From assembly GCF_003062295.1 (NCBI RefSeq), contig NZ_PYCN01000003.1, forward strand, positions 248,001 to 312,000: a stretch of 64,000 nucleotides of DNA, written 5' to 3'. Every line of letters begins with the position of its first letter. Within the stretch, counting starts at the first letter, position 1. Source of the DNA: Bradyrhizobium algeriense (lineage in GTDB: Bacteria > Pseudomonadota > Alphaproteobacteria > Rhizobiales > Xanthobacteraceae). The notes beneath the pieces are model-generated. The model had not been told where the DNA came from, did not search any database, and saw nothing but the letters and a program-made list of their open reading frames with translations. Both the position numbers and the translations under genes were made by a program. This document shows, piece after piece, positions 45,129-55,040 of the stretch.

Positions 45129-46543
45129 CACGCGATCTCCCATGTGGTCACGGGCTTTCCGTCGGCATCCTTGCCATCCTTGATGGCAACGCCCATCGCG
45201 GCGAGTTCGTCGCGGATGCGATCGGACTCCTTGAAATCCTTTCGCGCGCGCGCCGCGGTGCGGTCCGCAATCAGGCGATCGACCTGCTCCGCGTCAATGC
45301 CGCTCGCCTGCTGCTTGCGTCCCTTCCATGCCGCAGCGCTCATCGAGAGAAAACCGAGCAGCCGGAGCGAGGCCGCAAACTCGCCGCGTTCGCGCGCGCC
45401 ACCGGACGCCGCCGCATTGCGCAGGCCGTGCAGGACAGCCATGGCCTGCGCCGTGTTGAGATCATCATACAGCGCCTCGACCATTACCGGCGACGGTTGA
45501 CCGCCCTCGGCGTCGGCTGCTACCGCGTACCAGTCATCGAGCGTCTTCGCGCTCTCTTCCGCGCCCCTCAGGGTCCAGTCGAGCGGTGAGCGATAATGCG
45601 TCTTCAGCATGCTCAGGCGCAGCACCTCGCCCGGCCAATCGGCCAGCATCTCGCGGATCGTGAAGAAGTTGCCGAGCGATTTCGACATCTTCTCGCTCTC
45701 GAGCTGCAGGAAGCCGTTGTGCATCCAGACATTCGCCATGCGGTCGGAATGAAAGGCGCAGCAGGTCTGCGCGAGCTCGTTCTCATGGTGCGGGAACACC
45801 AGGTCGATGCCGCCGCCATGAATGTCGAATTTTTCGCCGAGATGCTTCCATGCCATCGCCGAGCACTCGATATGCCAGCCGGGGCGGCCTTCCACCTTGA
45901 TGTCCGATGGCGACGGCCATGACGGCTCGCCCGGCTTCGACGGCTTCCACAGCACGAAGTCGGTGTTGTCGCGCTTGTAGGGGGCAACGTCGACGCGGGC
46001 GCCGGCGATCATCTCGTCGAGCGAGCGTTTCGACAGCGCGCCATAGCGCGGCATCACGGAATTGGCTTCGTTCATCGCCTGCGGCGAGAACAGCACATGG
46101 TCTTCGGCGACATAGGCAAAGCCGCCGACCACGAGCTTCTCGATGATCGCCCGCATTTCCGGGATATGCTCGGTCGCGCGCGGCTGCACCGTCGGAGCCA
46201 GGCAGCCGAGCGCGGTGACGTCCTCCTGATACTGCCGATAGGTCTCTTCGGTGACCTTGCGGATCGCCTCGTTCAAGGGCACGCCGGGATAATCACGTGC
46301 GGCGCGGACGTTGATCTTGTCGTCGACGTCGGTGATGTTGCGGACATACTTCACATGGTCGGCACCGTAGCGATGGCGCAGCACGCGGAACAGTACGTCG
46401 AACACGATCGCTGCGCGACCGTTGCCGATATGGGCAAAGTCGTAGACCGTCGGTCCGCAGGCATACATGCCGACGTTATCGGCATTAAGCGGCACAAACG
46501 GCCGCTTCTCCTTCGTCAACGTATCGTAGAGACGTAATTCCAT
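45128..46543 (-). CDS. cysS: Cysteinyl-tRNA synthetase
   Basis: This encodes 471 aa, the usual length. The HIGH motif is H38-I-G-N41 in [11 protein letters not shown], the zinc ligand C29 lies in MYACGPT, and KMSKS follows [20 protein letters not shown] and [10 protein letters not shown] are also conserved. It charges tRNA-Cys in the cytoplasm. It is the first gene of the operon cysS - 37 aa - GNAT - cimA. Confidence 0.97.
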   Translation of the reverse strand: MELRLYDTLTKEKRPFVPLNADNVGMYACGPTVYDFAHIGNGRAAIVFDVLFRVLRHRYGADHVKYVRNITDVDDKINVRAARDYPGVPLNEAIRKVTEETYRQYQEDVTALGCLAPTVQPRATEHIPEMRAIIEKLVVGGFAYVAEDHVLFSPQAMNEANSVMPRYGALSKRSLDEMIAGARVDVAPYKRDNTDFVLWKPSKPGEPSWPSPSDIKVEGRPGWHIECSAMAWKHLGEKFDIHGGGIDLVFPHHENELAQTCCAFHSDRMANVWMHNGFLQLESEKMSKSLGNFFTIREMLADWPGEVLRLSMLKTHYRSPLDWTLRGAEESAKTLDDWYAVAADAEGGQPSPVMVEALYDDLNTAQAMAVLHGLRNAAASGGARERGEFAASLRLLGFLSMSAAAWKGRKQQASGIDAEQVDRLIADRTAARARKDFKESDRIRDELAAMGVAIKDGKDADGKPVTTWEIA

Positions 46544-46844
46544 GGCATACCCATCCGTTGCGGCCGGGCGTCCAGTGATCTCGGTTGGGAGAAAAGACGG
46601 CCTCAGCCAGCGAATCGCTAGCTAATAATCTCGCGGCAAATGCTGCAGATGGCGAGGAGACCGTTCATGGTTCCACCATTGCGGTATCGGGCGGACGGCG
46701 TCAAGCCTTGCTCGTGCCCAATTTAGGGCTGATCAGGCGCCGAACCCCCGCCATTCGCTGCCGCCCCGCGGGCTCATGGTTAATCATTATTAACACTTTG
46801 GGCCTATTCCTGAGGGCGGTTCCTCATCCCTGCCGGTGTCATCC
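46544..46844. other. Divergent regulatory region upstream of cysS and a small secreted protein
   Basis: No gene is seen in these 301 bp. It must contain the cysS promoter and that of the plus-strand gene at 46845. One AT-rich palindrome (46779-46794) stands out. Confidence 0.45.
46779..46794. promoter_or_regulatory. AT-rich palindrome GTTAAT-CATT-ATTAAC, possible CtrA-like site
   Basis: The sequence is TTAA-N6-TTAAC, close to the CtrA consensus TTAA-N7-TTAAC but one base shorter in spacing. It lies 50 bp upstream of the start at 46845. It may be a regulator site or simply a promoter AT-rich element. Confidence 0.25.
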
Positions 46845-47168
46845 ATGCGACTTTCCTCCGCACTCATTGCCTGTGCCTTCCTGGCCGGTGCCTTCCTGCT
46901 TGCCGCCTCGGCCGCTTCCGCCGACAGCCGCGTTTTCATCGTTGCCAACCAGGCCGATGGTTACGGCGTGGATGAATGCCTCGCCAGGGGCGAAAAATGC
47001 GGCGCCCACGCCGCCCGCTCCTACTGCCAGTCACGGGAATTTGCACAGGCCACCGCCTACCGCCGCGTCGATCCCGAGGAAGTCACCGGCGCGATTCCGA
47101 AAGACGGCGGCGATAGATGCTCCGGCCACGGTTGCGGCGAATACGTCGCCATCACCTGCCAGCGCTAG
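46845..47168 (+). CDS. Small exported Cys-containing protein, function unknown
   Basis: This encodes 107 aa from the ATG at 46845 (a GTG at 46836 is an alternative). Residues 1-27 are a signal peptide ending ASADS. The mature part has six Cys (in DECLARGEKCGAH, SYCQSREF, DRCSGHGCGEYV and ITCQR), which suggests disulfide bonds in the periplasm. No family was recognised. Confidence 0.6.
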   Translation: MRLSSALIACAFLAGAFLLAASAASADSRVFIVANQADGYGVDECLARGEKCGAHAARSYCQSREFAQATAYRRVDPEEVTGAIPKDGGDRCSGHGCGEYVAITCQR

Positions 47169-47408
47169 AGCCTTTTCGGTTCCGGTTGAATCAGAACCGG
47201 GATTCACGCACGAGGCAGGCTCTCGCTCGAAAGCGCCATGGAGGCGATTATCGCGGAATATCAAGGGCTGGCTGCCACATCCGCGCCCCGGAAACGACGT
47301 GACGCTGCCCTGAGAAGGGGGTATTGGATGCGGCCTTGGCCGCAGAATGCTGCCTTGGCCGCGCTATCAAGCTTTCGAGCCGCGCGGATCAGCCCTCAAT
47401 GGCCGGAT

Positions 47409-48581
47409 ATGCTGGAAATTCGCAACGCGCCCCTCTCCCTTCGGATTTTGACCTGCGCCATCCTGCTCGGCATCACCACCCCGGGCGCACCCGCTTTGGC
47501 GCAGTCGAACGATGACGCCATGGCGCAGATGAACCAGGACGCCCCGCCTCCGCCACAGCAGGGCGCGCAGGCCAATCCGATCTGCATCCGGCTCGAAGGG
47601 CAATTGGCGACTATCGACCGCGGCGCCGGCACCGGCGACCCCGCCAAGGATGAGCAGATCCGCCGCTATCAGGAAGCCCAGGCCAAGCAGCAGGCCGAAC
47701 TCGATCGGGTCACGCTGCAGGCCAAGCGCATGGGCTGCGAAAGCTCGGGCTTCTTCTCGCTGTTCAACGGCCGGTCGGCCCAGTGCGGTCCGGTCAACAA
47801 CCAGATTCAGCAGATGCGCGCCAATCTCGACCAGATCACCACCAGCCTGGAGCGGCTGCGCAGCGGCGGTATCGGCGGCGCCGACCGCGAAAACCAGCGC
47901 CGCTCGGTGCTGACCGCGCTCGGGCAGAACAATTGCGGCCCGCAATATGCCGCGGCCGCGCGCGGTCCCGGCAACTTCATCGACAGTCTGTTCGGCAACA
48001 ACAACCAGACGCTCCCGCCGCCGAGTGCCGATCTCGGCGCGCCGTCCGGCACCTTCCGCACCGTCTGCGTCCGCACCTGCGACGGCGGTTATTTCCCGGT
48101 GTCGTTCGCCACCTACCAGCAGCGATTCCAGGACGACGAGAGGACCTGCAAGGCACTTTGCCCGGCGACGGAAGCGACGCTGTTCACCTACCGCAATCCC
48201 GGCGAGGACATCAACCAAGCGGTCTCGATCAACGGCCAGCCTTACTCGTCGCTGCCGAACGCGTTCAAATTCCGCTCTGAGTTCAACCCGTCCTGCGCCT
48301 GCAAGGCCGCAGGCCAGACCTGGTCGGAAGCGCTGAAGTCAGTCGATGACAGGGCCGGCGTCGAACAAGGCGACATCATCGTTACCGAGGAGAGCGCGCG
48401 GCGCATGCAGCAGCGCGCGCAGCCGAAGGGCGCGACGCCACCGCCCAAGAAAGGCGCAGCGCCTGCCGGCACCGCCGCCGCACCGGCTGCGACAGCAGCC
48501 CCGGCCGACACGACTGCTACCGCCGCCGACAAGGACAAGATCCGCACCGTCGGCCCGACCTTCATCCCGCCGAAGCAGTAG
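47409..48581 (+). CDS. DUF2865 family exported protein
   Basis: This encodes 390 aa from the ATG at 47409, chosen because a signal peptide (SLRILTCAILLGITTPGAPALA) begins near it. An ATG at 47328 with AAGGGGG upstream would add 27 residues. The family blocks are RMGCESSGFFSLFNGRSAQC, FRTVCVRTCDGGYFPVSF, CKALCPATEATLFTYRNPG and CACKAAGQTW, all Cys-rich. A central coiled coil (about residues 75-155) and an Ala/Pro-rich tail are present. The function is unknown; the family is mostly found in Rhizobiales. Confidence 0.8.
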   Translation: MLEIRNAPLSLRILTCAILLGITTPGAPALAQSNDDAMAQMNQDAPPPPQQGAQANPICIRLEGQLATIDRGAGTGDPAKDEQIRRYQEAQAKQQAELDRVTLQAKRMGCESSGFFSLFNGRSAQCGPVNNQIQQMRANLDQITTSLERLRSGGIGGADRENQRRSVLTALGQNNCGPQYAAAARGPGNFIDSLFGNNNQTLPPPSADLGAPSGTFRTVCVRTCDGGYFPVSFATYQQRFQDDERTCKALCPATEATLFTYRNPGEDINQAVSINGQPYSSLPNAFKFRSEFNPSCACKAAGQTWSEALKSVDDRAGVEQGDIIVTEESARRMQQRAQPKGATPPPKKGAAPAGTAAAPAATAAPADTTATAADKDKIRTVGPTFIPPKQ

Positions 48582-48589
48582 AAGCGAAA

Positions 48590-50341
48590 TTACCCTTCGA
48601 AGGCGTCCACCGAGGCGCGGCCGGCGCGCGCGACCAGCTTCTCGTCGGGCGCGGGCAGCGCCTTGCCATTGTCGCGGAAGCGATTGGTGATGGGATAGCG
48701 GCGGTCGCGGCCAAAGTTCTTTTCCGTCACCTTGACGCCCGGCGCCGCCTGCCGGCGCTTGTATTCGGCAATGTTGAGCAACCGGTCGATCCGCGTCACC
48801 ATTTCCGCCGGGAAGCCGGCTGCGATGATCGTGGCCAGCGGCTCCTCGCGCTCGACCAGCCGTTCGAGGATGCCGTCCAGCATCTCGTAGGGCGGCAGCG
48901 AATCCTGGTCGGTCTGGTTCTCGCGCAACTCCGCCGTCGGCGGCCGCGTGATGATGTTGACCGGAATGACCTCGCCTGAAGGCCCGAGCGCACCGTCGGG
49001 CTTCCACTCGTTGCGCAGGCTCGAGAGACGAAACACTTCGGTCTTGTAGATGTCCTTGATCGGGTTGAAGCCGCCGTTCATGTCGCCATAGAGCGTGGCA
49101 TAGCCGACCGACATTTCCGACTTGTTGCCGGTCGTGACCACCATCGCGCCGGTCTTGTTGGACATCGCCATCAGCAACGTGCCGCGGGTGCGCGCCTGCA
49201 AATTCTCCTCGGTGATGTCGCGCGGCAGGCCGGCGAACGGACCGGAGAGGATTTTTTCAAAGCCGTTGACGGCATCCGCGATCGGCAGCACCTCATAACG
49301 GATGCCGAGCGCTTTCGCGAGCTTTGCCGCGTCGTCGAGCGACACCTGTGCAGTGAAGCGGAACGGCAGCATCACGCCGCGAACCTGCTCGGCGCCGAGC
49401 GCATCGACCGCAATCGCCGCGCACAGCGCGGAATCGATTCCCCCGGAAATGCCGAGCAGCACGCCGGGAAATCCGTTCTTGCGGACGTAATCGCGCAGGC
49501 CCAGCACGCAGGCGGCGTAGTCTCCCTTGTCGCCCTCGAGCAGCGGCGCCACCGGCCCCGAACAGCGCCAGCCGTCGGCGCTCCTGGTCCAGTTCAGCGT
49601 GACGATGCTCTCCTCGAAGGCGGGCAGTTGCGCCGCTACCGAGAGATCGGCGTTGAGCGCGAACGACGCGCCATCGAACACCAGCTCGTCCTGTCCGCCG
49701 ATCTGGTTGAGATAGACCAGCGGCAGGCCGCTCTCGGTGACGCGGGCGACCGCGATCGACAGCCGCAGATCGTTCTTGTCGCGCGCGTAGGGTGAGCCGT
49801 TCGGCACCACCAGAATTTCCGCGCCAGTCTCGGCGAGGCATTCGACGATGTTTTCGTATTCCTCTGATTCTTCGAGCCAGATGTCCTCGCAGATGGGAAC
49901 GCCGACGCGGATGCCCTTGACGGTGACCGGCCCCGCGGCCGGGCCGCGCGCGAACAGGCGTTTTTCGTCGAACACGCCGTAATTCGGCAAGTTCGCCTTG
50001 AAGCGAAGGGCGGCGATGCGGCCCTCATCGAGCAGTGCGCAGGCATTATAGAGCTTGCCGTCCTCGACCCAGGGCGTGCCGATCAGCACCGCCGGACCGC
50101 CGCCCGCGGTCTCGCGCGCCAGCTCCTCGATCGCCGCGCGGCAGGCCGCCTGGAAGGCGGGCTTCAGCACCAGATCTTCCGGCGGATAGCCGCAGATGAA
50201 CAATTCGGGCAGCACCAACAGATCGGCGCCGTCGGCCCTGGCCTTGTCGCGCGCAACGCGCGCCTTGGCGGCGTTGCCCGTGACGTCGCCGACCGTCGGG
50301 TTCAATTGCGCTAGCGTGATCGTAAACGTAGGTTCGGTCAT
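48590..50341 (-). CDS. nadE: Glutamine-dependent NAD+ synthetase
   Basis: This encodes 583 aa from the ATG at 50341 (the frame reaches a TTG at 50377). The N-terminal glutaminase (nitrilase-type) domain has the Glu-Lys-Cys triad in LVLPELFICGYPPEDL, RFKANLPNYGVFDEKR and VGVPICEDIW. The C-terminal synthetase has the ATP loop GISGGIDSAL and TTGNKSEMSVGYATLYGD. It makes NAD from deamido-NAD in the cytoplasm. It is the last gene of an aroG-dgkA-nadE unit. Confidence 0.95.
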   Translation of the reverse strand: MTEPTFTITLAQLNPTVGDVTGNAAKARVARDKARADGADLLVLPELFICGYPPEDLVLKPAFQAACRAAIEELARETAGGGPAVLIGTPWVEDGKLYNACALLDEGRIAALRFKANLPNYGVFDEKRLFARGPAAGPVTVKGIRVGVPICEDIWLEESEEYENIVECLAETGAEILVVPNGSPYARDKNDLRLSIAVARVTESGLPLVYLNQIGGQDELVFDGASFALNADLSVAAQLPAFEESIVTLNWTRSADGWRCSGPVAPLLEGDKGDYAACVLGLRDYVRKNGFPGVLLGISGGIDSALCAAIAVDALGAEQVRGVMLPFRFTAQVSLDDAAKLAKALGIRYEVLPIADAVNGFEKILSGPFAGLPRDITEENLQARTRGTLLMAMSNKTGAMVVTTGNKSEMSVGYATLYGDMNGGFNPIKDIYKTEVFRLSSLRNEWKPDGALGPSGEVIPVNIITRPPTAELRENQTDQDSLPPYEMLDGILERLVEREEPLATIIAAGFPAEMVTRIDRLLNIAEYKRRQAAPGVKVTEKNFGRDRRYPITNRFRDNGKALPAPDEKLVARAGRASVDAFEG

Positions 50342-50386
50342 GGGAGCGATGGTGCCTTGCACAAGAGCAAACTGCAAATGCTCGCT

Positions 50387-50785
50387 TTAGAACGCGCCTA
50401 TGCGTTCGGCGATGGCAAACAGCCAGAACGCCCCGGACATCAGCAGCGCGACGCCGACCGCCGCGGAACCCATGTCCTTGACCCGCCCGATCTGCGGATC
50501 GTGGTCGGTGGTGAGCCGGTCGGCCAGCTTCTCGATCGCGGTATTGAGGATCTCGACCACCAGCACGAACGCCACCGCCGCGACCAGTTCAACCCGGCGC
50601 ATCACGCTCGCGCCGACCAGCCAGGCCAGCGGCACCGACAGCGCCAGCGCAAGAAGTTCCTCGCGGACGGCCTGCTCCGATCGGATCGCAAAGGCGAGGC
50701 CGTTACGCGTGTTGATGGTGGCCCGCCAGAGTCGCAGCAAGTCAAAGCCCCGCTGCGGCCGGCATCGGCTTTTCCTTACCCGCAC
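50387..50785 (-). CDS. dgkA: Diacylglycerol kinase, prokaryotic DgkA type
   Basis: This encodes 132 aa with a GTG start and AGGAAC before it. Three transmembrane helices are present. The family motif is [14 protein letters not shown] followed by [16 protein letters not shown]. It phosphorylates diacylglycerol at the inner membrane to recycle it into phospholipid. Its 5' end overlaps the aroG 3' end by 44 bp, so the true start could be slightly later, but no better codon is visible. Confidence 0.9.
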   Translation of the reverse strand: MRVRKSRCRPQRGFDLLRLWRATINTRNGLAFAIRSEQAVREELLALALSVPLAWLVGASVMRRVELVAAVAFVLVVEILNTAIEKLADRLTTDHDPQIGRVKDMGSAAVGVALLMSGAFWLFAIAERIGAF

Positions 50786-52130
50786 GTTCCTGTTTGAGCA
50801 GTTCGGCGATCAGGAAGGCCAGGTCGATCGATTGTTCGGCATTGAGGCGGGGATCGCAGACCGTGTGATAGCGGTCGTTGAGGTCCTCGTCGGTGATGGC
50901 GCGCGCGCCGCCGATGCATTCGGTGACGTCCTGCCCGGTCATCTCCAGATGCACGCCGCCGGCATGCGTCCCCTCCGCGGCATGGATGGCGAAGAACGAC
51001 TTCACCTCCGACAGCACGCGGTCGAACGGACGGGTCTTGTAGCCTGAGGTCGAGGTGATGGTGTTGCCGTGCATGGGATCGCAGGACCACACCACGACGC
51101 GCCCTTCCCGCTGCACGGCGCGGATCAGCGGCGCGAGATGGTCGCCGACCTTGTCAGAGCCGAAGCGGTTGATCAGCGTCAGCCGTCCGGGCTCGTTGTC
51201 GGGATTGAGGATATCAATCAGCTTCAAGAGCTCATCCGGCTTCAGCGACGGGCCGCATTTTAGGCCGATCGGGTTCTTGATGCCGCGGAAATATTCGACA
51301 TGGCCGTGGTCGAGCTGGCGGGTGCGATCGCCGATCCAGATCATGTGGCCCGAGGTCGCGTACCAGTCGCCGGTCGTGGAATCGACCCGCGTGAAAGCCT
51401 GCTCGTAACCCAGCAGCAGCGCTTCGTGGCTGGTGTAGAAATCGGTGGCACGCAGTTCGGGATGGCTTTCGAGATCCAGCCCACAGGCGCGCATGAAATT
51501 CAGCGCGTCCGAGATACGATCCGCCAGTTCCTTGTATCGCCGCGACTGCGGGGAATCCTTGAGGAAGCCGAGCATCCACTGATGCACGCTGCCGAGATTG
51601 GCAAAGCCGCCGGTCGCGAAGGCGCGAAGCAGATTCAGCGTCGCCGCCGATTGCCGGTACGCCATCAGCTGGCGCTGCGGATCGGGGATCCGCGACTCCG
51701 CCGTGAAGGCAATGTCGTTGACGATGTCGCCGCGGTAGCTCGGCAGTTCGACACCGTTGATTTTTTCCGTGTTCGACGAACGCGGTTTTGCAAACTGTCC
51801 GGCGATGCGGCCGACCTTCACGACCGGTAGCGCGCCGGCGTAGGTCAGGACCACGGCCATCTGCAGCAGCACGCGGAAGAAATCGCGGATGTTGTTGGCG
51901 CCGTGCTCGGCAAAGCTCTCGGCGCAATCGCCCCCCTGCAGCAGAAAAGCTTCGCCCGCAGCGACCCGGGCCAGCGCTTTCTTCAGGTTGCGCGCCTCAC
52001 CGGCGAACACCAGCGGCGGAAACGTGGCGAGCTGCGCCTCGACATCGGCCAATGCCTTGGCATCGGGATAATCGGGCACCTGCAGCACCGGCCTGGTGCG
52101 CCAGCTATCGGGCGTCCACCGCTCGGACAT
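50742..52130 (-). CDS. aroG: Class II 3-deoxy-7-phosphoheptulonate (DAHP) synthase
   Basis: This encodes 462 aa with AGGAG before the ATG. It is the plant-like class II type: [68 protein letters not shown] and [13 protein letters not shown]. The Cys in GGDCAE and later His and Glu bind the metal. It performs the first step of aromatic amino acid synthesis. Divergent from the alpha/beta hydrolase gene. Confidence 0.95.
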   Translation of the reverse strand: MSERWTPDSWRTRPVLQVPDYPDAKALADVEAQLATFPPLVFAGEARNLKKALARVAAGEAFLLQGGDCAESFAEHGANNIRDFFRVLLQMAVVLTYAGALPVVKVGRIAGQFAKPRSSNTEKINGVELPSYRGDIVNDIAFTAESRIPDPQRQLMAYRQSAATLNLLRAFATGGFANLGSVHQWMLGFLKDSPQSRRYKELADRISDALNFMRACGLDLESHPELRATDFYTSHEALLLGYEQAFTRVDSTTGDWYATSGHMIWIGDRTRQLDHGHVEYFRGIKNPIGLKCGPSLKPDELLKLIDILNPDNEPGRLTLINRFGSDKVGDHLAPLIRAVQREGRVVVWSCDPMHGNTITSTSGYKTRPFDRVLSEVKSFFAIHAAEGTHAGGVHLEMTGQDVTECIGGARAITDEDLNDRYHTVCDPRLNAEQSIDLAFLIAELLKQERAGKEKPMPAAAGL

Positions 52131-52301
52131 GACGTTAACTCCTGAGCAAAAACCGCAACTTAATGGCGATTGTTAAGGGCCGGTTTATACACAGGCCTTT
52201 AGCCGACCGCCAGTTAGATTTCCGGTAGTCCTGACAAGCCCTTGCGGCAAAAGCCGATTTCGCTTTTGCTGTGGCCGCTCGCAACCTGAGGAGAAGAAGC
52301 A

Positions 52302-53207
52302 GTGGCCGAGCCGGAGCTAGACGGCGTATTTAGCGACGACATCACGGTGCCCGCGACGGATGGATATCCCCTTGCCGCGACGCTGTTTCTGCCCCGCGGC
52401 GCCAAGCGCCACGCCGTCCTGATCAATTCGGCAACCGCCGTCCCCCGCAAGCTCTACCGCGGTTTTGCCGGCTACCTCGCCAAGCGCGGCTGCGCGGTTT
52501 TGACCTACGACTACCGCGGCACCGGCGATAGCAGGCAGCAGGCGCTGACCGACTACAACCAGCCGAAATCGCTGGTCGGCTTCAAGGCCTCGATGTCGGA
52601 CTGGGCCGCGCAGGATATCACGGCGGCGGTCGCCTGGATGCGCGAGCGCTACAAGGCGCTCCCCTTCGCCTATGTCGGACATTCGTTCGGCGGCCAGGCG
52701 CTCGGCCTGCTGCCGAACAATTCGGAGATTTCCCGCGCACTGTTCATCGCAGCCCAGGCCGGCTACTGGAAATTGATGACGGCGCCGGAGCGCTACCGCG
52801 TTTATGCGATGCTGAATTTTGTCGGCGCCCCCTTAACCCGCGCGCTCGGCTACATGCCCGGCAAGGCCGGCCTCGGCATGGACCTCCCGAAGGACGCGTT
52901 CCTGCAATGGGTCGGCTGGGTGATGAGCCCGCGCTATCTGTTCGACGACGCCAAACTCGAAGCGTTGCAGAATTTTCCGAAATACACGGGCGCGTTGCGC
53001 GCGCTCTGCATGTCCGACGATCCCTGGGCGACGCGGCCCGCGGTCGAATTGCTGTGCGCGGGGTTTACCTCGATCAAGCCAGAGATCATCACGGTGGTAC
53101 CCGCCGATACCGGCGCGAGCAGGATCGGGCATATGGGATTCTTCCGGCCCGAACATCGCGACACGTTGTGGCGCGGCGCTGCGGAATGGATAGAGGCGGG
53201 AGACTAG
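52302..53207 (+). CDS. Alpha/beta hydrolase (serine hydrolase)
   Basis: This encodes 301 aa with a GTG start and AGGAGA before it. The nucleophile Ser lies in YVGHSFGGQALG, the acid may be in LCMSDDPWATRP and the His in GASRIGHMGFFRPEH. LTYDYRGTGDS is also typical. No signal peptide. Its substrate is unknown, and the overall pattern is that of YheT/serine-aminopeptidase-like hydrolases. It is a single gene followed by a terminator. Confidence 0.85.
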   Translation: MAEPELDGVFSDDITVPATDGYPLAATLFLPRGAKRHAVLINSATAVPRKLYRGFAGYLAKRGCAVLTYDYRGTGDSRQQALTDYNQPKSLVGFKASMSDWAAQDITAAVAWMRERYKALPFAYVGHSFGGQALGLLPNNSEISRALFIAAQAGYWKLMTAPERYRVYAMLNFVGAPLTRALGYMPGKAGLGMDLPKDAFLQWVGWVMSPRYLFDDAKLEALQNFPKYTGALRALCMSDDPWATRPAVELLCAGFTSIKPEIITVVPADTGASRIGHMGFFRPEHRDTLWRGAAEWIEAGD

Positions 53208-53311
53208 GCGGCTACGCTTGAAGGAACTGCAACAAACCGTGGTTTCCCGGATAGACCACGCCGAATCAAAATTCGACAATGGCTCATTCCTCGCAATTGA
53301 TATTATTGCTC

Positions 53312-53343
53312 GCCCGGCAGTTCGGATCGACTGCCGGGCTTTG
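53312..53343 (+). terminator. Rho-independent-like terminator after the alpha/beta hydrolase
   Basis: GCCCGGCAGT (53312-53321) pairs with ACTGCCGGGC (53330-53339) around eight bases, followed by TTTG. It is about 105 bp after the hydrolase stop and convergent with the next minus-strand gene. The T run is short. Confidence 0.55.
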
Positions 53344-53389
53344 CATTGCTGCGCGCCGGCGTAGCCGATGCGTTCTCGCTTAACGTCGA

Positions 53390-53740
53390 TCACACCCGCC
53401 TGAATGCAATCGCTCGGGCAAGCGATCGGGCTCGCGTGCGGACCGCGCCGCCATCATTGCCGCTATGAACGATCCACTGGCCGTCAGGTGTTTGCCCGGT
53501 AATGATGCCGACATGATGCGCCCAGACCACCACCACGCCGATTCCGGGGCCGCCGGCATTCATGCCTTCGCTCGCCCAGGAGCGCGCAAGCGCCAGACGG
53601 CGATCCGGTTTTCCGAGATATTTGCTGAGGTAACTACCGCACCAGCCCCGGTGACCGTGATGCCGGTGGTTGGGACGCGCCTCTGCTTGAATGGAAAAGA
53701 CGACCAGGAACGCCGACGCAACAAGGAGGGGTTTTAGCAT
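53390..53740 (-). CDS. Small exported protein resembling CHAP/NlpC-type secreted proteins
   Basis: This encodes 116 aa with GGAG before the ATG and a signal peptide ending IQAEA. The mature part has one Cys (HRGWCGSYLSKYLG) and a later His in VWAHHVGIITGQ, with IVHSGNDGGAV near the end. The Cys...His order and the VGIITG strand resemble CHAP or NlpC/P60 peptidases, but the protein is short and this is tentative. It could be a conserved rhizobial protein without catalytic activity. Confidence 0.55.
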   Translation of the reverse strand: MLKPLLVASAFLVVFSIQAEARPNHRHHGHRGWCGSYLSKYLGKPDRRLALARSWASEGMNAGGPGIGVVVVWAHHVGIITGQTPDGQWIVHSGNDGGAVRTRARSLARAIAFRRV

Positions 53741-53936
53741 CGATTACTCCAGAGGACGGTGATGGGAGGAAGGTACAAACGCGCCCCCAACAGCGTCCTT
53801 CATGGATTGTTCCTGCATAGCTGCCATTTCGCGCCACCCTGACAACCGCGCGGGGTGGCTAGATTCGCGAATTCGCCGATGCTCCCCATTCCTGAAACCA
53901 GTTCGGCCTGCCGAATTAGCCTTCGAAGTAGCTTCA

Positions 53937-54010
53937 TAGGATGGGTGGAGCGATACCCATCACCTCTCCGCGCTAGAAATGATGGGTTTCGCTGCGCTCA
54001 ACCCATCCTA
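53937..54010. repeat. REP-like imperfect palindrome (TAGGATGGGT core)
   Basis: TAGGATGGGTGGAGCGATAC at the left (from 53937) is mirrored by a right arm ending ACCCATCCTA (54001-54010), with TACCCATCA / TGATGGGTT forming an inner inverted pair. It is related to the element at 54953-55030 and lies just downstream of hbd. Confidence 0.75.
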
Positions 54011-54027
54011 CACGCCGTCCGCGACGT

Positions 54028-54879
54028 TTACTTCCCGTAGCTGTAAAACCCCTGCCCGGTCTTGCGGCCGAGATGGCCGGCGGCGACCATTTCCTTCAGC
54101 AGCGGCGCGGGGCGATATTTCGGGTCGTTGAATCCCTCATAGAAGACTTCCATCACCGACAGCATCGTATCCAGCCCGATCATGTCGGCCAGCGCCAGCG
54201 GGCCGATCGGGTGGTTGCAACCGAGCTTCATGCCGGCGTCGAGGTCTTCCGCCGTGGCGATGCCTTCCTGAAGCGCAAAGATCGCCTCATTGATCATCGG
54301 ACAGAGGATGCGGTTGACCGCAAAGCCCGGGCTGTTCTTCGCCGTGATCGATACCTTGCCGATCCTTTTCGAAAACGCTTCGGCCTTGGCGTGGGTATCG
54401 TCCGACGTCTGCAGGCCGCGGATCAATTCCAGCAGCGCCATCAGCGGCACCGGATTGAAGAAGTGCAGGCCGATGAAGCGGTCCGGCCGGTCGGTCGCGG
54501 CGGCGAGCTTGGTAATCGAGATCGAGGAGGTGTTGGTGGCGAGCAGCGCGCGCGGCTGCAGTTTTGCGCAGAGATCCTTCAGGATCTTCACTTTCAAATC
54601 TTCGTTCTCGGTCGCCGCCTCGATCACGAGATCGCAGGTGGAAAACTTCGCCGTGTCCGTGCTCGTCGTGATCCGCGCCAGCGCGGCCTGACGGTCCGCG
54701 TCGGTCATCTTCTGCTTGTTGACCAGGCGTTCCAGGCTGTTGGACACGACGGACATGCCACGCGTCAGCGCGGCATCCGAGATGTCGGTCATGACGACGG
54801 GGAGACCGGCGGCGGCGCACACCTGCGCGATACCGTTGCCCATCGTGCCTGCGCCTACGATGCCAATTGTTTCGATCAT
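54028..54879 (-). CDS. hbd: 3-hydroxybutyryl-CoA dehydrogenase
   Basis: This encodes 283 aa, the usual length. The NAD-binding site is IGIVGAGTMGNGIAQV; catalytic and substrate residues lie in LATNTSSISIT, IGLHFFNPVPLMALLE and KNSPGFAVNRIL. The C-terminal DLDAGMKLGCNHPIGPLALAD is typical. It interconverts acetoacetyl-CoA and 3-hydroxybutyryl-CoA, linked to fatty acid or polyhydroxybutyrate metabolism. It stands alone between two REP-like elements. Confidence 0.93.
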   Translation of the reverse strand: MIETIGIVGAGTMGNGIAQVCAAAGLPVVMTDISDAALTRGMSVVSNSLERLVNKQKMTDADRQAALARITTSTDTAKFSTCDLVIEAATENEDLKVKILKDLCAKLQPRALLATNTSSISITKLAAATDRPDRFIGLHFFNPVPLMALLELIRGLQTSDDTHAKAEAFSKRIGKVSITAKNSPGFAVNRILCPMINEAIFALQEGIATAEDLDAGMKLGCNHPIGPLALADMIGLDTMLSVMEVFYEGFNDPKYRPAPLLKEMVAAGHLGRKTGQGFYSYGK

Positions 54880-54952
54880 GGAAAACTCCGTTATTGAATG
54901 CTTGCCTGCACCGTTATCAGAGTGCCGCGGCCATCGGTAGTGTGCTGTCCGG

Positions 54953-55030
54953 AGGATAGGTGGAGCGCAGCGATACCCATCAATGGCGCTTCAAGGAAGG
55001 TGATGGGTATCGCTTCGCTCCACCCATCCT
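54953..55030. repeat. REP-like palindrome (AGGATAGGTGGAGCGCAGCG)
   Basis: The left arm from 54953 pairs with a right arm ending CCACCCATCCT at 55030; the inner part TACCCATCA (to about 54982) pairs with TGATGGGTA after an 18-base loop. A few mismatches exist. It lies between gor and hbd, and is the same type as the one at 53937. Confidence 0.8.
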
Positions 55031-55040
55031 ACGGCCCCGC

